From the NCBI GenBank assembly GCA_964511425.1, contig CAZEFI010000007.1, forward strand, positions 1 through 64,000: a stretch of DNA of 64,000 nucleotides, in the 5' to 3' direction. Shown piece by piece: positions 37,224 to 45,891 of this stretch (within the stretch, counting starts at the first letter, position 1; each line of letters starts with the position of its first letter). The notes below the pieces were generated by a model. That model was given only the letters and a program-made list of their open reading frames with translations. It was not told the origin of the DNA and made no database searches. The translations under genes were made by a program, and so were the position numbers. Source of the DNA: Bin55 sp964511425 (GTDB lineage: Bacteria; Pseudomonadota; Gammaproteobacteria; Pseudomonadales; Azotimanducaceae).

Positions 37224-38150
37224 ATGACCCGAATACTAACACTGCTCGCAAGTATCCTAATTCTGGGGATCGACACGCAAGGTCAAAGCTCGTCACGACA
37301 GTATTGCGGCGAGGAAGGAGTTTGGCTCCAAGTTCTAGGATCCGGTGATTTTGATCTAGACAATCGCCGCGCTACGGAGAGTTATCTGATCTGGGTTGAC
37401 AACACCGCAACATTGTTGATCAACGTCGGGGAGGGAACCGCGACACGCTTCGACGAAAGTGGAGCTAAATTTAGCGATATCGACGCGATCTTGCTCACTC
37501 AGAACACGATAAACCAGACTGCGGATATCCCTGCGATGATCGCGAGTTCCGCTCGGGCGTATCGAGACAAACCTTTGTGGGTGTTTGGACCGAAGGGCAA
37601 CGACGAACACTTCTCAACTACTGATACATTACAAAAGTTACTAGGTGAAGACAGTGCCTATCCACAACTTGCGCCTGTACTAAAACCTGTTAATACGTTA
37701 GGTTACTCCATCCGAAGTAAAGACATCCTAGCCATAGGTCGTCAACGTTGGTCCGATTACGGTACTGAAACCTATCAGTTGTCCGCTATTCCAGTCCACC
37801 ACGCAAATGTACCAACTCTCGCTTGGCGGGTAGATATTGGAGACCATGCATTAGTGTTTGCGTTGGCATTCAGTAATCGCAAAGACCTTGTAACAACTTT
37901 TGCGAAAGATGTCGACATCATCGTGTTTACACATGCTCTGCCCGTTGGTAGTGTAGGACCCAATACCGAAAAGTATTTGTTACCGAAAGAAATTGCGAAA
38001 ATTGCAAAGAACGCGCAACCACGTTTTATCGCCTTGGGAGGTCGCGGCTGGCGTACAAAGGGTCGGGAAGCACACTCCGTTGAACAAATCCAAAAAGAGT
38101 TTGAAGGTAAAATACTTCTCCCCGACGACCTTGAGTGTTGGGGGTTGTAA
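37224..38150 (+). CDS. Exported metallo-beta-lactamase-fold protein lacking metal ligands
   Basis: A 308-residue protein with an export signal in the first 20 residues. The remainder follows the metallo-beta-lactamase fold: VLGSGD at the first strand, LLINVGEGTATRF where LVDAGGG normally occurs, then the position of the THxHxDH metal motif, here T-Q-N-T-I-N-Q (residues 92-98). All four ligand positions are replaced. The later histidine region survives (IPVHHANVP), but the FSGD aspartate is also gone (FALAFSN). It is therefore probably a pseudo-enzyme. It begins four bases after nadE, and bTHX follows. Confidence 0.78.
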   Translation: MTRILTLLASILILGIDTQGQSSSRQYCGEEGVWLQVLGSGDFDLDNRRATESYLIWVDNTATLLINVGEGTATRFDESGAKFSDIDAILLTQNTINQTADIPAMIASSARAYRDKPLWVFGPKGNDEHFSTTDTLQKLLGEDSAYPQLAPVLKPVNTLGYSIRSKDILAIGRQRWSDYGTETYQLSAIPVHHANVPTLAWRVDIGDHALVFALAFSNRKDLVTTFAKDVDIIVFTHALPVGSVGPNTEKYLLPKEIAKIAKNAQPRFIALGGRGWRTKGREAHSVEQIQKEFEGKILLPDDLECWGL

Positions 38151-38173
38151 GGTTAATCGATAGGAGTTAAACT

Positions 38174-38290
38174 TTGGGAAAAGGCGATTTACGTACCCGA
38201 CGCGGTAAGATTATTCGAGGTACAAACGGCAATTCGCGACCTAAGAAGAAAAAAATAGTACCACCGAAAAAGAACACCGACGAGAGTTAG
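38174..38290 (+). CDS. 30S ribosomal protein bTHX
   Basis: A 38-codon gene starting at TTG 38174 with AGGAG (38162-38166) seven bases upstream. The product begins MGKGDLRTRRGKIIRG and continues with a lysine-rich stretch (SRPKKKK), matching the bTHX family, the small basic 30S protein first described in Thermus and found in many other bacteria. It is short and uses TTG, so ordinary gene finders may miss it. It ends 39 bases before the next gene's stop on the other strand. Confidence 0.85.
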   Translation: MGKGDLRTRRGKIIRGTNGNSRPKKKKIVPPKKNTDES

Positions 38291-38329
38291 CGTACTCTTG
38301 CGTCGCCGAGTTCGACACATTAATCGGTG

Positions 38330-38698
38330 CTATCTGATGGGGTAATAGGCGCGCGACTCATCGCGACGAATTTCACCGTCCTGGACGAGTTTCGACAATG
38401 CAACACTAACATTTTGTGCCTTGTTGCTCCTTACATCGATTCCCAACCCCTCGCAAATGGCTTTTCGCCGAATACCAGGTTCTGACCGAATTAATTTTAG
38501 GATCTGAGTACGTCGATTTCCTGAAACGCTTCGACTACCAGCAACGGTACGTTCATATTGCAGGATAGCTACCATTTCCCGATCAAGAGCGGCTATTTGT
38601 TCCTCAATATCTTTAATTTGTTGTTCGTATTCTCGTTTCAGTCCTAAGATACGACTACGCTCGTTTGCAATAAACTCCGCAAAAGACTTTGCTTCCAT
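38330..38698 (-). CDS. Coiled-coil plus winged-helix protein, unknown function
   Basis: A 122-residue protein. Residues about 10-55 form a charged coiled coil (LKREYEQQIKDIEEQIAALD), and residues about 63-122 look like a winged helix-turn-helix (RTQILKLIRSEPGIRRKAIC through LSKLVQDGEIRRD with a terminal wing). It could be a small DNA-binding regulator or nucleoid protein. ATG at 38698. No partner gene is evident, and a 208-base AT-rich gap separates it from the divergent membrane protein. Confidence 0.6.
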   Translation of the reverse strand: MEAKSFAEFIANERSRILGLKREYEQQIKDIEEQIAALDREMVAILQYERTVAGSRSVSGNRRTQILKLIRSEPGIRRKAICEGLGIDVRSNKAQNVSVALSKLVQDGEIRRDESRAYYPIR

Positions 38699-38906
38699 CG
38701 GTTCAATATCTCTCCGTCCAAATGTTCAAATAATGTTGACCTATCAAAACACTCTTTCCAACCGTTTAATAGGTTTATTTTTACTTAGTACTATTGTATT
38801 TTAGTGGAACACAATTAAAACGATAGAAACTTCCTGAAATAATATCAAGCCTGTCGGTTTACCGCATTTTTTCTAACTACCCGCATTCGAATTGCCATTA
38901 TCGAAC

Positions 38907-39461
38907 ATGTTTATAAGAACTATTAAATTCGCAATAAAAGGAGTCGAATTAAATGCTCAAACGACCGTGCCAATGGGGGAAATAACCAAAAGGTTAAAGA
39001 AATATTCATTGATTAAAGCAATTTTTGGAAAAAACCAGAGATTAGTCGCGCGTACGCGTAAAGAAAATGTCAAGTTATACCGTTTGGGAGTACCATTGTT
39101 AATACTTGGTAAACCAGTGTTATATGCGCGAATAACAGAGGCTGGATTAGGTGCTCATGTTATTGGTCGTTTTACTTTTCCGATTTATAGTCGAGTGTTC
39201 TTTTGGTTAGTACATATAGCAGTTCTTACACTTTTTGGTCTGGGAATATTTCGCATAGTTATTGCACATACTTATGACGAACCCATACTGTGGTTCCTAT
39301 ACGGAACACTCGCTATATTGACAGGCGGGATGCTCGCTTTCATGCTGTACTCTTGGTATAGTTGGACCTGGTACAATCGCAGAAACGATATGGAAACACT
39401 TGCCGAAACTCTTAAGCTGGTTTTACTTGATAGTTTACCGGATTCCAATGACCACACCTAA
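38907..39461 (+). CDS. AT-rich predicted membrane protein, unknown function
   Basis: A 184-residue protein starting at ATG 38907. The first half is basic and probably cytoplasmic (KEITKRLKKYSLIKAIFGK-like composition); two membrane helices lie at about 100-120 and 130-150, and the tail is polar. Codon use is more A+T-rich than in neighbours, which may mean recent acquisition or low expression. No family recognised. It overlaps the tail of the convergent TonB-like gene by four bases. Confidence 0.55.
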   Translation: MFIRTIKFAIKGVELNAQTTVPMGEITKRLKKYSLIKAIFGKNQRLVARTRKENVKLYRLGVPLLILGKPVLYARITEAGLGAHVIGRFTFPIYSRVFFWLVHIAVLTLFGLGIFRIVIAHTYDEPILWFLYGTLAILTGGMLAFMLYSWYSWTWYNRRNDMETLAETLKLVLLDSLPDSNDHT

Positions 39462-39856
39462 TAGTTAGGCGGATCGTCCATCAACTCTGCGAGCTTGAAT
39501 GTAATATCGCTTTCGACATTCTCAGTTACCTGCGGAGTCCCGTCCTTCCTCGCAGGAAGGTAAACCCACGTACGTACGTATCGAACGGCTTCGGAGTCGA
39601 AAACCCCTGGAGGTTCTGCGCTCACGACTGACACATTGGTGACCGTTCCGTCAACTTGGATATCATAGCGCACCGTAACCGTCCCGGTAATTCGTGCTTT
39701 TTTCGCTTCCTCAGGATAAACGAGATCGCCAGTCGACAATATCTGAAACGGCCGGTACGACGAAGATACACACCCTCCTAGAACGACTACACAAGACATG
39801 CACAGCAGCCAATATAGCTTGTGCCTGTACATTACATTCACATGTTCTGTTTTCAT
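39458..39856 (-). CDS. TonB C-terminal domain lipoprotein
   Basis: A 132-residue protein with a lipobox LGGC at residues 26-29, so probably a lipoprotein anchored in the cell envelope. The remainder is a TonB C-terminal domain: YPEEAKKARITGTVTVRYDIQ with the GxVxVxF-like core, then VRTWVYLPARKDGTP. It has no long periplasmic proline-rich stalk or N-terminal TonB membrane helix, so it is not a standard energy transducer. An alternative start at ATG 39832 keeps the lipobox. Confidence 0.78.
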   Translation of the reverse strand: MKTEHVNVMYRHKLYWLLCMSCVVVLGGCVSSSYRPFQILSTGDLVYPEEAKKARITGTVTVRYDIQVDGTVTNVSVVSAEPPGVFDSEAVRYVRTWVYLPARKDGTPQVTENVESDITFKLAELMDDPPNY

Positions 39857-39903
39857 AAACGTTGATTCGCAAACGCTGCTAATTATCCAATGGTCGAGGA
39901 CCG

Positions 39904-40875
39904 TTACTCCGAGCTATCAATACAGGCACATATGGAGCCATATAGTTCTTTATACATCGAATTGAAACACTCTGCATTTTCGAACTGTTCCAATGCTCGA
40001 TTTCTATTTTCACCGATTCGTTCTACTTTGAAGTAACGATCACCAAGAATATGGTCAGTTAAAAACCGTACACCCAACATCATGCTCATGTATATCGGTG
40101 CGTAGGCGTATTGTTCTGCGTCTTCTTTTGAGACTGGAAACTGCTCAAAAAATCCCTGACATACGGACAGTAATCTTTGCTTGAGTCGCATGCTGCGCTC
40201 TCTTCCTGTTGCGATCGAACGTACTAGATCGCCAAAATCCCAAGCAGGATATCCCCACATCAACGTATCTGCATCAACGATACGAACAACTTCATCACTG
40301 TGAAGATCAAACAAAAGATTGTTGATTTTGCAATCGCCGTGAATAATTTGCAGTTCCCCAGTTTGTGTTTTCGTATTTACTATCTCTCGACATTTGTCGA
40401 CTAGTTTTCGATCAACGTGCTCTTCCGATCCGTCCCCAGCAATTTCAAGAACATCTAGATAATGATCGAATCGATGAAAATTTGGGATCACCGGCTGCAA
40501 TCGAGCGTTGCAGTTGCTTAATCGGCGCAAAAATAGCCCAAAAGCTCTTCCAGCAGCATAAACCATCTCGTCCGGTAAAGTTTGAAAGTTTCTCGATGGA
40601 TAGTAGACCATACACTTCCAAAAATATCCGCTGTTGTCCTCATAACAAAATTCACCCGTAACGGTCGGTACGAGCTTAGGCACCAAATCGCGAACGTGTT
40701 CATAGACTTTTAGAAAATTTGTGACCAAGCTCTCTGGATTAGTAAAAACCTGACTATTGATACGTTGTAGTACCAAACGTTCGTCAACACAGTAGGTGTC
40801 ATTGATTAGTCCCGAGCCAAGGTTGACCGCTGAACCAGACAGTTCCCATTGAGTAGCGACGTCGCTAGGAATCAT
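39904..40875 (-). CDS. Phosphotransferase, N-acetylhexosamine kinase-like
   Basis: A 323-residue member of the aminoglycoside phosphotransferase superfamily. It shares with N-acetylhexosamine 1-kinases the segment LQRINSQVFTNPE, the catalytic loop HGDCKINNLLFD and the magnesium-binding VDADTLMWGYPAWDFGDL. The position directly after a GH20 hexosaminidase (11-base overlap) supports phosphorylation of free GlcNAc or GalNAc, though the exact sugar and carbon are inferred. ATG 40875 is chosen over a TTG two codons upstream. Confidence 0.78.
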   Translation of the reverse strand: MIPSDVATQWELSGSAVNLGSGLINDTYCVDERLVLQRINSQVFTNPESLVTNFLKVYEHVRDLVPKLVPTVTGEFCYEDNSGYFWKCMVYYPSRNFQTLPDEMVYAAGRAFGLFLRRLSNCNARLQPVIPNFHRFDHYLDVLEIAGDGSEEHVDRKLVDKCREIVNTKTQTGELQIIHGDCKINNLLFDLHSDEVVRIVDADTLMWGYPAWDFGDLVRSIATGRERSMRLKQRLLSVCQGFFEQFPVSKEDAEQYAYAPIYMSMMLGVRFLTDHILGDRYFKVERIGENRNRALEQFENAECFNSMYKELYGSICACIDSSE

Positions 40876-42775
40876 CAGCAAATGCTATTGCGATAGGTAA
40901 GAGATATTCGCCAAATGGTCCGAGCAGTGTTGGATCATATGGTGTCAATCCTAACGCCACGTCTGCAATTTTTGCAAGTGCTTCGGAAGCTGGGCGGAGT
41001 TCAGACAACTCTGGGTATTTCGTAACACAATCGTCAAAAGCAATAAATTGACTTTGCCATCCGACAATCCACGGTGAAATATCCTCTCCGCGCTTGACAC
41101 GTTGTGTCAAATGAAAAGTGGCGAGACTTTCTGGAGGAATCCTGTCTATGACTCGATCAAGAGGAGTTTGTTGATTGTACGGGCGTTCGTATATGCTTTC
41201 GTCGTGCCCCGCAGCACGTGCAAGGACACGGTCCATCGTGAGTGTACGACCGTACCATTTGACCGGTTCCAGCATTTCAAAGAGAGGGTTCAATACCGTG
41301 CATGGATGAATAGTTTGAATGTTCTTCAGATCTGGAAAATTTAATTTTCGTAGTCCTTCCAAGTTTGAGCTGAGTCGTTGGTACATGTCTTCGACGTCTA
41401 TACCGTCATGATCGCTCCAAAAGCGTTCGGCGATGACTGGAGCACGTGTCCAAATTCGCGAATGTAGGAGTTCGTCAGTAACCAATTCCGACCACATGCA
41501 TGCTTCACCACCTAGTATCGGACCGGATTCACCTTGAGGTAGCTTCGGAAAATCTCCAAAATCTTGATGCCAGCGCACACCTTCTTCAACGTGAGCCAGT
41601 ACAGCATTAACTCTGACTTTTGCGTCCGCTTCATGCCACTCTCGCGGCGACATATCGGGTGAATAGACATAGTGCAAAGACGCTGGGTAGTGCAGATCCA
41701 AATAGTACGGCGCGGAGACTATCGTAGGATAGCCTGCTGCTACCGACGTCTCGCGGGCACGCAAGCCGCGCCACGCTTGAACCGTAACAGTTCGAGGTAG
41801 AGTCTCATGCAAGGCTTCATCCCAAACTATAGTTTTTTTATTCAACTGAGCTAAGCGATTACACACTTCGAGAGTGAAATGGGCTTGAATGTCTTTTACA
41901 CTCTCAAGCTGCAAATTGGTAGCCCACGCTTGGACCTTTGGCGAATTTTCCCAAAAATGAGGGTCGACTTCGTCTCCACCAATATGGACGTATTCGTCAG
42001 GAAAAGTGTTAGCTACCTCCTCGAACAACGTGAGAACCGCGTCCATCGTTTTCGGGTTGGATGGATCAAGGCAATCTCGATGAGCACCAAATTCTTTCTG
42101 TTTATGTTCATTTACGTCACCGAAACCCCATTCAGGATGATGAACCAACCAGGAAGTTGTATGACCGGGTACGTCGAGTTCCGGTACAACTCTAATTCCG
42201 ATGTCCGCCGCGTAGGCAATGAGTAATCTCAATTCGTCCAGCGAGTAGTGGTCTGAGGAAACGAGTTCGGGAAACCGTTCACTACCAAAACGAAATCCTT
42301 GATCGTCTGTCAGATGCAAGTGAAGGACATTCATCTTGTAGTGATGCATAAGATCGCAACAACGATATAGTGTTGGTAAGGAGATAAAGTGTCTAGCTAC
42401 GTCTACAAGCAGACCACGCCATGGATGCTTTGGTCTATCGGAGATTTCGCAGTCGGGTATTCGTCCGTTAAATCCAACCCACAATTGAGCTATCGTGCTC
42501 AGAGCCGCGATCGCACCCCATTCTTCTACCGCGTGAACGTGGATCTTGTTTTTATTTACTTTTAGGACGTATTGGTAGTTGCTGTTTACTTGCGGTACCG
42601 AATTGACGGGGTTATCGTATTCACATGAAAACGAGTACTGTTCAAGATCTAAACGGGACAACAAACGGTGAATTCTTGGCGAACTACAAGGTTGCTGAGA
42701 AGCAATCGAGTCGCACTTTCCGTACTGTTGACCAAACAGAACTTTTTGGGGAAATGGTAGTAAGGGTGGTTTCAA
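40865..42775 (-). CDS. Beta-N-acetylhexosaminidase, glycoside hydrolase family 20
   Basis: Releases terminal GlcNAc/GalNAc from chito-oligosaccharides or glycans by substrate-assisted catalysis. The 636-residue protein has an N-terminal alpha/beta domain, then the barrel with RGLLVDVARHF, NVLHLHLTDDQGFR, and the catalytic pair Asp268-Glu269 in HIGGDEVD. No signal peptide is visible at the TTG start, so action may be cytoplasmic on imported oligosaccharides. The downstream kinase gene overlaps it, pointing to amino sugar salvage. Confidence 0.9.
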   Translation of the reverse strand: MKPPLLPFPQKVLFGQQYGKCDSIASQQPCSSPRIHRLLSRLDLEQYSFSCEYDNPVNSVPQVNSNYQYVLKVNKNKIHVHAVEEWGAIAALSTIAQLWVGFNGRIPDCEISDRPKHPWRGLLVDVARHFISLPTLYRCCDLMHHYKMNVLHLHLTDDQGFRFGSERFPELVSSDHYSLDELRLLIAYAADIGIRVVPELDVPGHTTSWLVHHPEWGFGDVNEHKQKEFGAHRDCLDPSNPKTMDAVLTLFEEVANTFPDEYVHIGGDEVDPHFWENSPKVQAWATNLQLESVKDIQAHFTLEVCNRLAQLNKKTIVWDEALHETLPRTVTVQAWRGLRARETSVAAGYPTIVSAPYYLDLHYPASLHYVYSPDMSPREWHEADAKVRVNAVLAHVEEGVRWHQDFGDFPKLPQGESGPILGGEACMWSELVTDELLHSRIWTRAPVIAERFWSDHDGIDVEDMYQRLSSNLEGLRKLNFPDLKNIQTIHPCTVLNPLFEMLEPVKWYGRTLTMDRVLARAAGHDESIYERPYNQQTPLDRVIDRIPPESLATFHLTQRVKRGEDISPWIVGWQSQFIAFDDCVTKYPELSELRPASEALAKIADVALGLTPYDPTLLGPFGEYLLPIAIAFADDS

Positions 42776-42815
42776 ATAGGAATAGCTACAGATTCGTGTA
42801 TAGCTAGAGATTCAG

Positions 42816-43292
42816 TTATTGCTTGCGGATATTTCTGGTCCAGGCAACAGTTTCCACTACGGCGCAAGCAAGTTCAACTCCTTTGTTAACTTGGTCGGTG
42901 GTTGCACGAACCAGAATCTGATTCATATCGGTAGCAGGAATGATCCCGTTAATCACGATGATGTCGTGTTCTAAGGATACTTTCGTTAAGCCATACGCAC
43001 AAGAATTGAGAATCATCTCAAAGTGTTGTGTTTCTCCTTTTAAGATGATTCCTATGCAGACGATTGCCGACAACATTGGATCGCTCTCTTTGAGTACGCG
43101 CACTGCATGTGGGAATTCGTAAGTTCCCGGTAATTGGTGGCGTTCAACTTCTGCCTCGTGTCGAACTAGTAGATGTTCACACTGATCAGCAATGTTGGTG
43201 ACATGCTCTGTATGCCACTTCGAGGTGACTATTGCGACTTTGGTACCAGAAATGTGAGGTAAGTCTTCTGTATTTACATGCTGTAACGGCAT
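42816..43292 (-). CDS. ribH: 6,7-dimethyl-8-ribityllumazine synthase, divergent
   Basis: Penultimate step of riboflavin synthesis, joining the pyrimidine and the four-carbon phosphate. The 158-residue protein keeps the pattern LPGTYEFPHAV (usual VPGAFEIP), KGETQHFEMI with catalytic His90 (usual RGxTPHFDYV), and LVRATTDQVNKG with Arg129 (usual ERAGTKAGNKG). The N-terminal SKWHTEHV differs from the common ARFN. It is not linked to other rib genes or nusB. Clear family membership, divergent branch. Confidence 0.82.
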   Translation of the reverse strand: MPLQHVNTEDLPHISGTKVAIVTSKWHTEHVTNIADQCEHLLVRHEAEVERHQLPGTYEFPHAVRVLKESDPMLSAIVCIGIILKGETQHFEMILNSCAYGLTKVSLEHDIIVINGIIPATDMNQILVRATTDQVNKGVELACAVVETVAWTRNIRKQ

Positions 43293-43302
43293 GAGCTTGT
43301 GG

Positions 43303-43716
43303 TTATTCCGGCGGTAACTCTAGGACGTAGTGGTCAGATGATACCCTGGAGAAGCCGGCTTTTTTAACGAAACAGAGCAATTCAGCACAACGTACGTGTA
43401 CTACGCGCCCACCTTTCGACTCAATTAGCCCAACTGCATGAAATAGCATCCAACGACCTAAACCTTGGTCTTGGTATGGCCCTGCCACAGAGAGCGATAC
43501 CACAGAGAAGTTCCACGTATCCAACTGTTCGATTGCGTACGCGGCGATCACCATATTATTGTCCTTTGCAATACGAATCCAATCTAATTCGGCCTCAGAG
43601 AAAATTTCGCGCTCCAGCAACTTCTCAGGCCGTTCGTGCCAGTGTGGTCTATATATTGGGAATCGTCTGGGAGCCGATCGTTTTTGGACTCGAATTTTCG
43701 ATACAGAATCTAGCAT
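43303..43716 (-). CDS. GNAT-family N-acetyltransferase
   Basis: A 137-residue single-domain acetyltransferase. The acetyl-CoA loop is QDQGLGRWML (Q/RxxGxG/A), preceded by the strand VVSLSVAGPY and followed by RVVHVRCAELLCFVKKAGF. The ATG sits immediately after the stop of the upstream MFS-PlsC gene, so the genes are likely co-transcribed. The acceptor is unknown. Confidence 0.8.
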   Translation of the reverse strand: MLDSVSKIRVQKRSAPRRFPIYRPHWHERPEKLLEREIFSEAELDWIRIAKDNNMVIAAYAIEQLDTWNFSVVSLSVAGPYQDQGLGRWMLFHAVGLIESKGGRVVHVRCAELLCFVKKAGFSRVSSDHYVLELPPE

Positions 43717-45612
43717 TTAGCGATGAGCACCGCGAAGTCGCAACACTTCGCTCTTGAGTGCTTGCAAATCAACATCAAGTGCTTCGACAGGTGCCGAGAT
43801 AGCAACACCTAATTTCGATCTTAACTGCAAGGAACCTTTCCATAGTCCGCCACCATGATGTGTAAATTTGGAACCCCACAATCCTTTCAAAGCAGCGGGT
43901 ATTACCGGCACTGGTGTAGTCTCAAGAATCTTCATTACGCCACTCTTGAACTCTCCCACCTCTCCATTGGGAGTCAACTTACCTTCAGGAAAGATACACA
44001 ACAAGTCCCCTTCTTGGAGACCTTGTTCAATGTCGACAAAAGCCTGGTCATATGTGCCCGGATCTTTGGATTTTGGTGCAATAGGAATCGTTCGACACGC
44101 GCGGAATAAATAGTTCAAAAACGGAGTGTCATACACATCTTTCGCCATAACAAAGCGAATTGGTCTCCGTACCGCACCAGCGAGTACTAAGGCATCTATG
44201 TAACTCACATGATTACAAACAATCAGTGCCCCACCCTTTTCAGGAACCAGATCTATCCCTTCATGATCAACGCGATATAAGGAATGTGAAAGCATCCAGA
44301 CCACGAAACGCATGGTGAATTCGGGAACTTGTAAGAAAATGTAGACCGAAACGACTGCGTTGAATATCGACATAAAGAGGAACAGTGAAGGAATATTCCA
44401 TCGGAACACCTTTAGCCAAATCAAAGACCAAAGTGCACCGCAGACGACCAACAGAGCGTTCATAACGTTATTGGCGGCTACGACCCGAGCTCTCCGATCC
44501 ACAGGAGTACGTACCTGAATCAGTGTCTGAAGTGGCACTACATAAATTCCCATGAAGAAACCGATGCAAATCATCTCTACTATCACTCGATAAGAACTGG
44601 GTGTTTGCAAGAATTCCACTACAGTTCTTGGGGCCATTTCAGGAATAGAGTTCAACGCAAAGAATAGATCGATTCCGACAACGCTTATGAAAAAAGCACC
44701 GATAGGAACGAGTCCCATTTCTACGTGCCGGCGGGATAACTTTTCGCACGTGAGAGAACCTAATGCAATCGAAATCGTAATGATTGATAAGAGAAGCGTG
44801 AACACACTCTTCGTGCCGTGCAAATAGTCCTCGGTGAGGTTCGGGAACTGTGCTAAGTAAACGGCACCGAGACTCCAGAACCAAGCAACTCCAAGTATTG
44901 AACGCATGACCGAACGACGTTCGCCTGCGATCTTCAATAATCGACGAGTTACTTTAATTGGATTCCAGCTGGGTTTACCGGTTAAATGGGAACGAGCTCG
45001 TGGAATATAAAACGAAGAGATTAATCCGACCACTGCTACGCCAATGATCAATAAGGTCAACGCAATGGGCATAACATACGCGACATCTCTTTCTTGCTCG
45101 GTCCCAACTAATTGTGTCCCCATAATCGTACCGAGTAGGATCGCAACGAAAGTACCCATCTCCACTACACCATTGCCTCCTACAATTTCCGTGTTATCCA
45201 GATGTTGTGGCAAGATCGAAAACTTCAAGGGACCGAAAAACGCAGACTGGGTTCCAAGTAAAAACAAAACTCCAAGCATGAGCATTGGTTGCTTAGACCA
45301 AAACGTCAACGCAATGAGAAATGCAATGATTAGTTCACCAAACTTGACATAGCTAATCAAGCGAGACTTCTCGTAGTAATCAGCCAAGGTGCCAGCTGTC
45401 GCCGAAAACAGGAAGAATGGTAGGGACAACAATCCCTGTGCAACAATCACGTAAATGTCTTCATGGTTTTCTGCTACGAGGACGGTAAACGTAAACAATG
45501 CTACGAGTCCGGCTTTATAGAGATTGTCGTTAAACGCACCGAGAAACTGCGTCACGAACAGCGGAAGAAACCGTCGTAACTTCAGGAGACCAAATTGAGA
45601 ATTCGCAGACAA
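43717..45612 (-). CDS. MFS transporter-PlsC acyltransferase fusion
   Basis: A 631-residue protein. Residues 1 to about 420 are a major-facilitator transporter with about 12 helices, starting FLGAFNDNLYKAG as in LplT-type lysophospholipid flippases. Residues about 430-631 are a PlsC-type acyltransferase with His468/Asp473 in NHVSYID and FPEG at 541-544. It corresponds to the LplT-Aas system without the acyl-ACP synthetase domain. The probable role is uptake and re-acylation of lysophospholipids at the inner membrane. Start TTG at 45612; no strong ribosome site seen. Confidence 0.88.
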   Translation of the reverse strand: MSANSQFGLLKLRRFLPLFVTQFLGAFNDNLYKAGLVALFTFTVLVAENHEDIYVIVAQGLLSLPFFLFSATAGTLADYYEKSRLISYVKFGELIIAFLIALTFWSKQPMLMLGVLFLLGTQSAFFGPLKFSILPQHLDNTEIVGGNGVVEMGTFVAILLGTIMGTQLVGTEQERDVAYVMPIALTLLIIGVAVVGLISSFYIPRARSHLTGKPSWNPIKVTRRLLKIAGERRSVMRSILGVAWFWSLGAVYLAQFPNLTEDYLHGTKSVFTLLLSIITISIALGSLTCEKLSRRHVEMGLVPIGAFFISVVGIDLFFALNSIPEMAPRTVVEFLQTPSSYRVIVEMICIGFFMGIYVVPLQTLIQVRTPVDRRARVVAANNVMNALLVVCGALWSLIWLKVFRWNIPSLFLFMSIFNAVVSVYIFLQVPEFTMRFVVWMLSHSLYRVDHEGIDLVPEKGGALIVCNHVSYIDALVLAGAVRRPIRFVMAKDVYDTPFLNYLFRACRTIPIAPKSKDPGTYDQAFVDIEQGLQEGDLLCIFPEGKLTPNGEVGEFKSGVMKILETTPVPVIPAALKGLWGSKFTHHGGGLWKGSLQLRSKLGVAISAPVEALDVDLQALKSEVLRLRGAHR

Positions 45613-45891
45613 CGAGATGGTCTTGCTAAGCTGAATAGGTCAAGTTATGTACTCCAACGGGCTCGTTGAATTTCGGTCGATGTTGCGCTAACAAGCGATA
45701 CACCGTATAAACTGAAATTATAGTGCATGGAAAAATATAGATATATGTATATATGTATATTAGTGAAGGTTGCCATAAACTTCTTAGTTTGCGCTATAAA
45801 ATGAGTGTTAGATACAATGAGTCAACGAAGGAAAAAACTGCGATTCTCGTAGTTAACAGTACGTGAAATGCTTTCTCAACGGAGAATATCA

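Noticed and set aside
45735..45770. Alternating AT run (atatatgtatatatgtatat)
   Set aside because: Simple low-complexity sequence in a promoter region; no repeat unit pattern to suggest an array.
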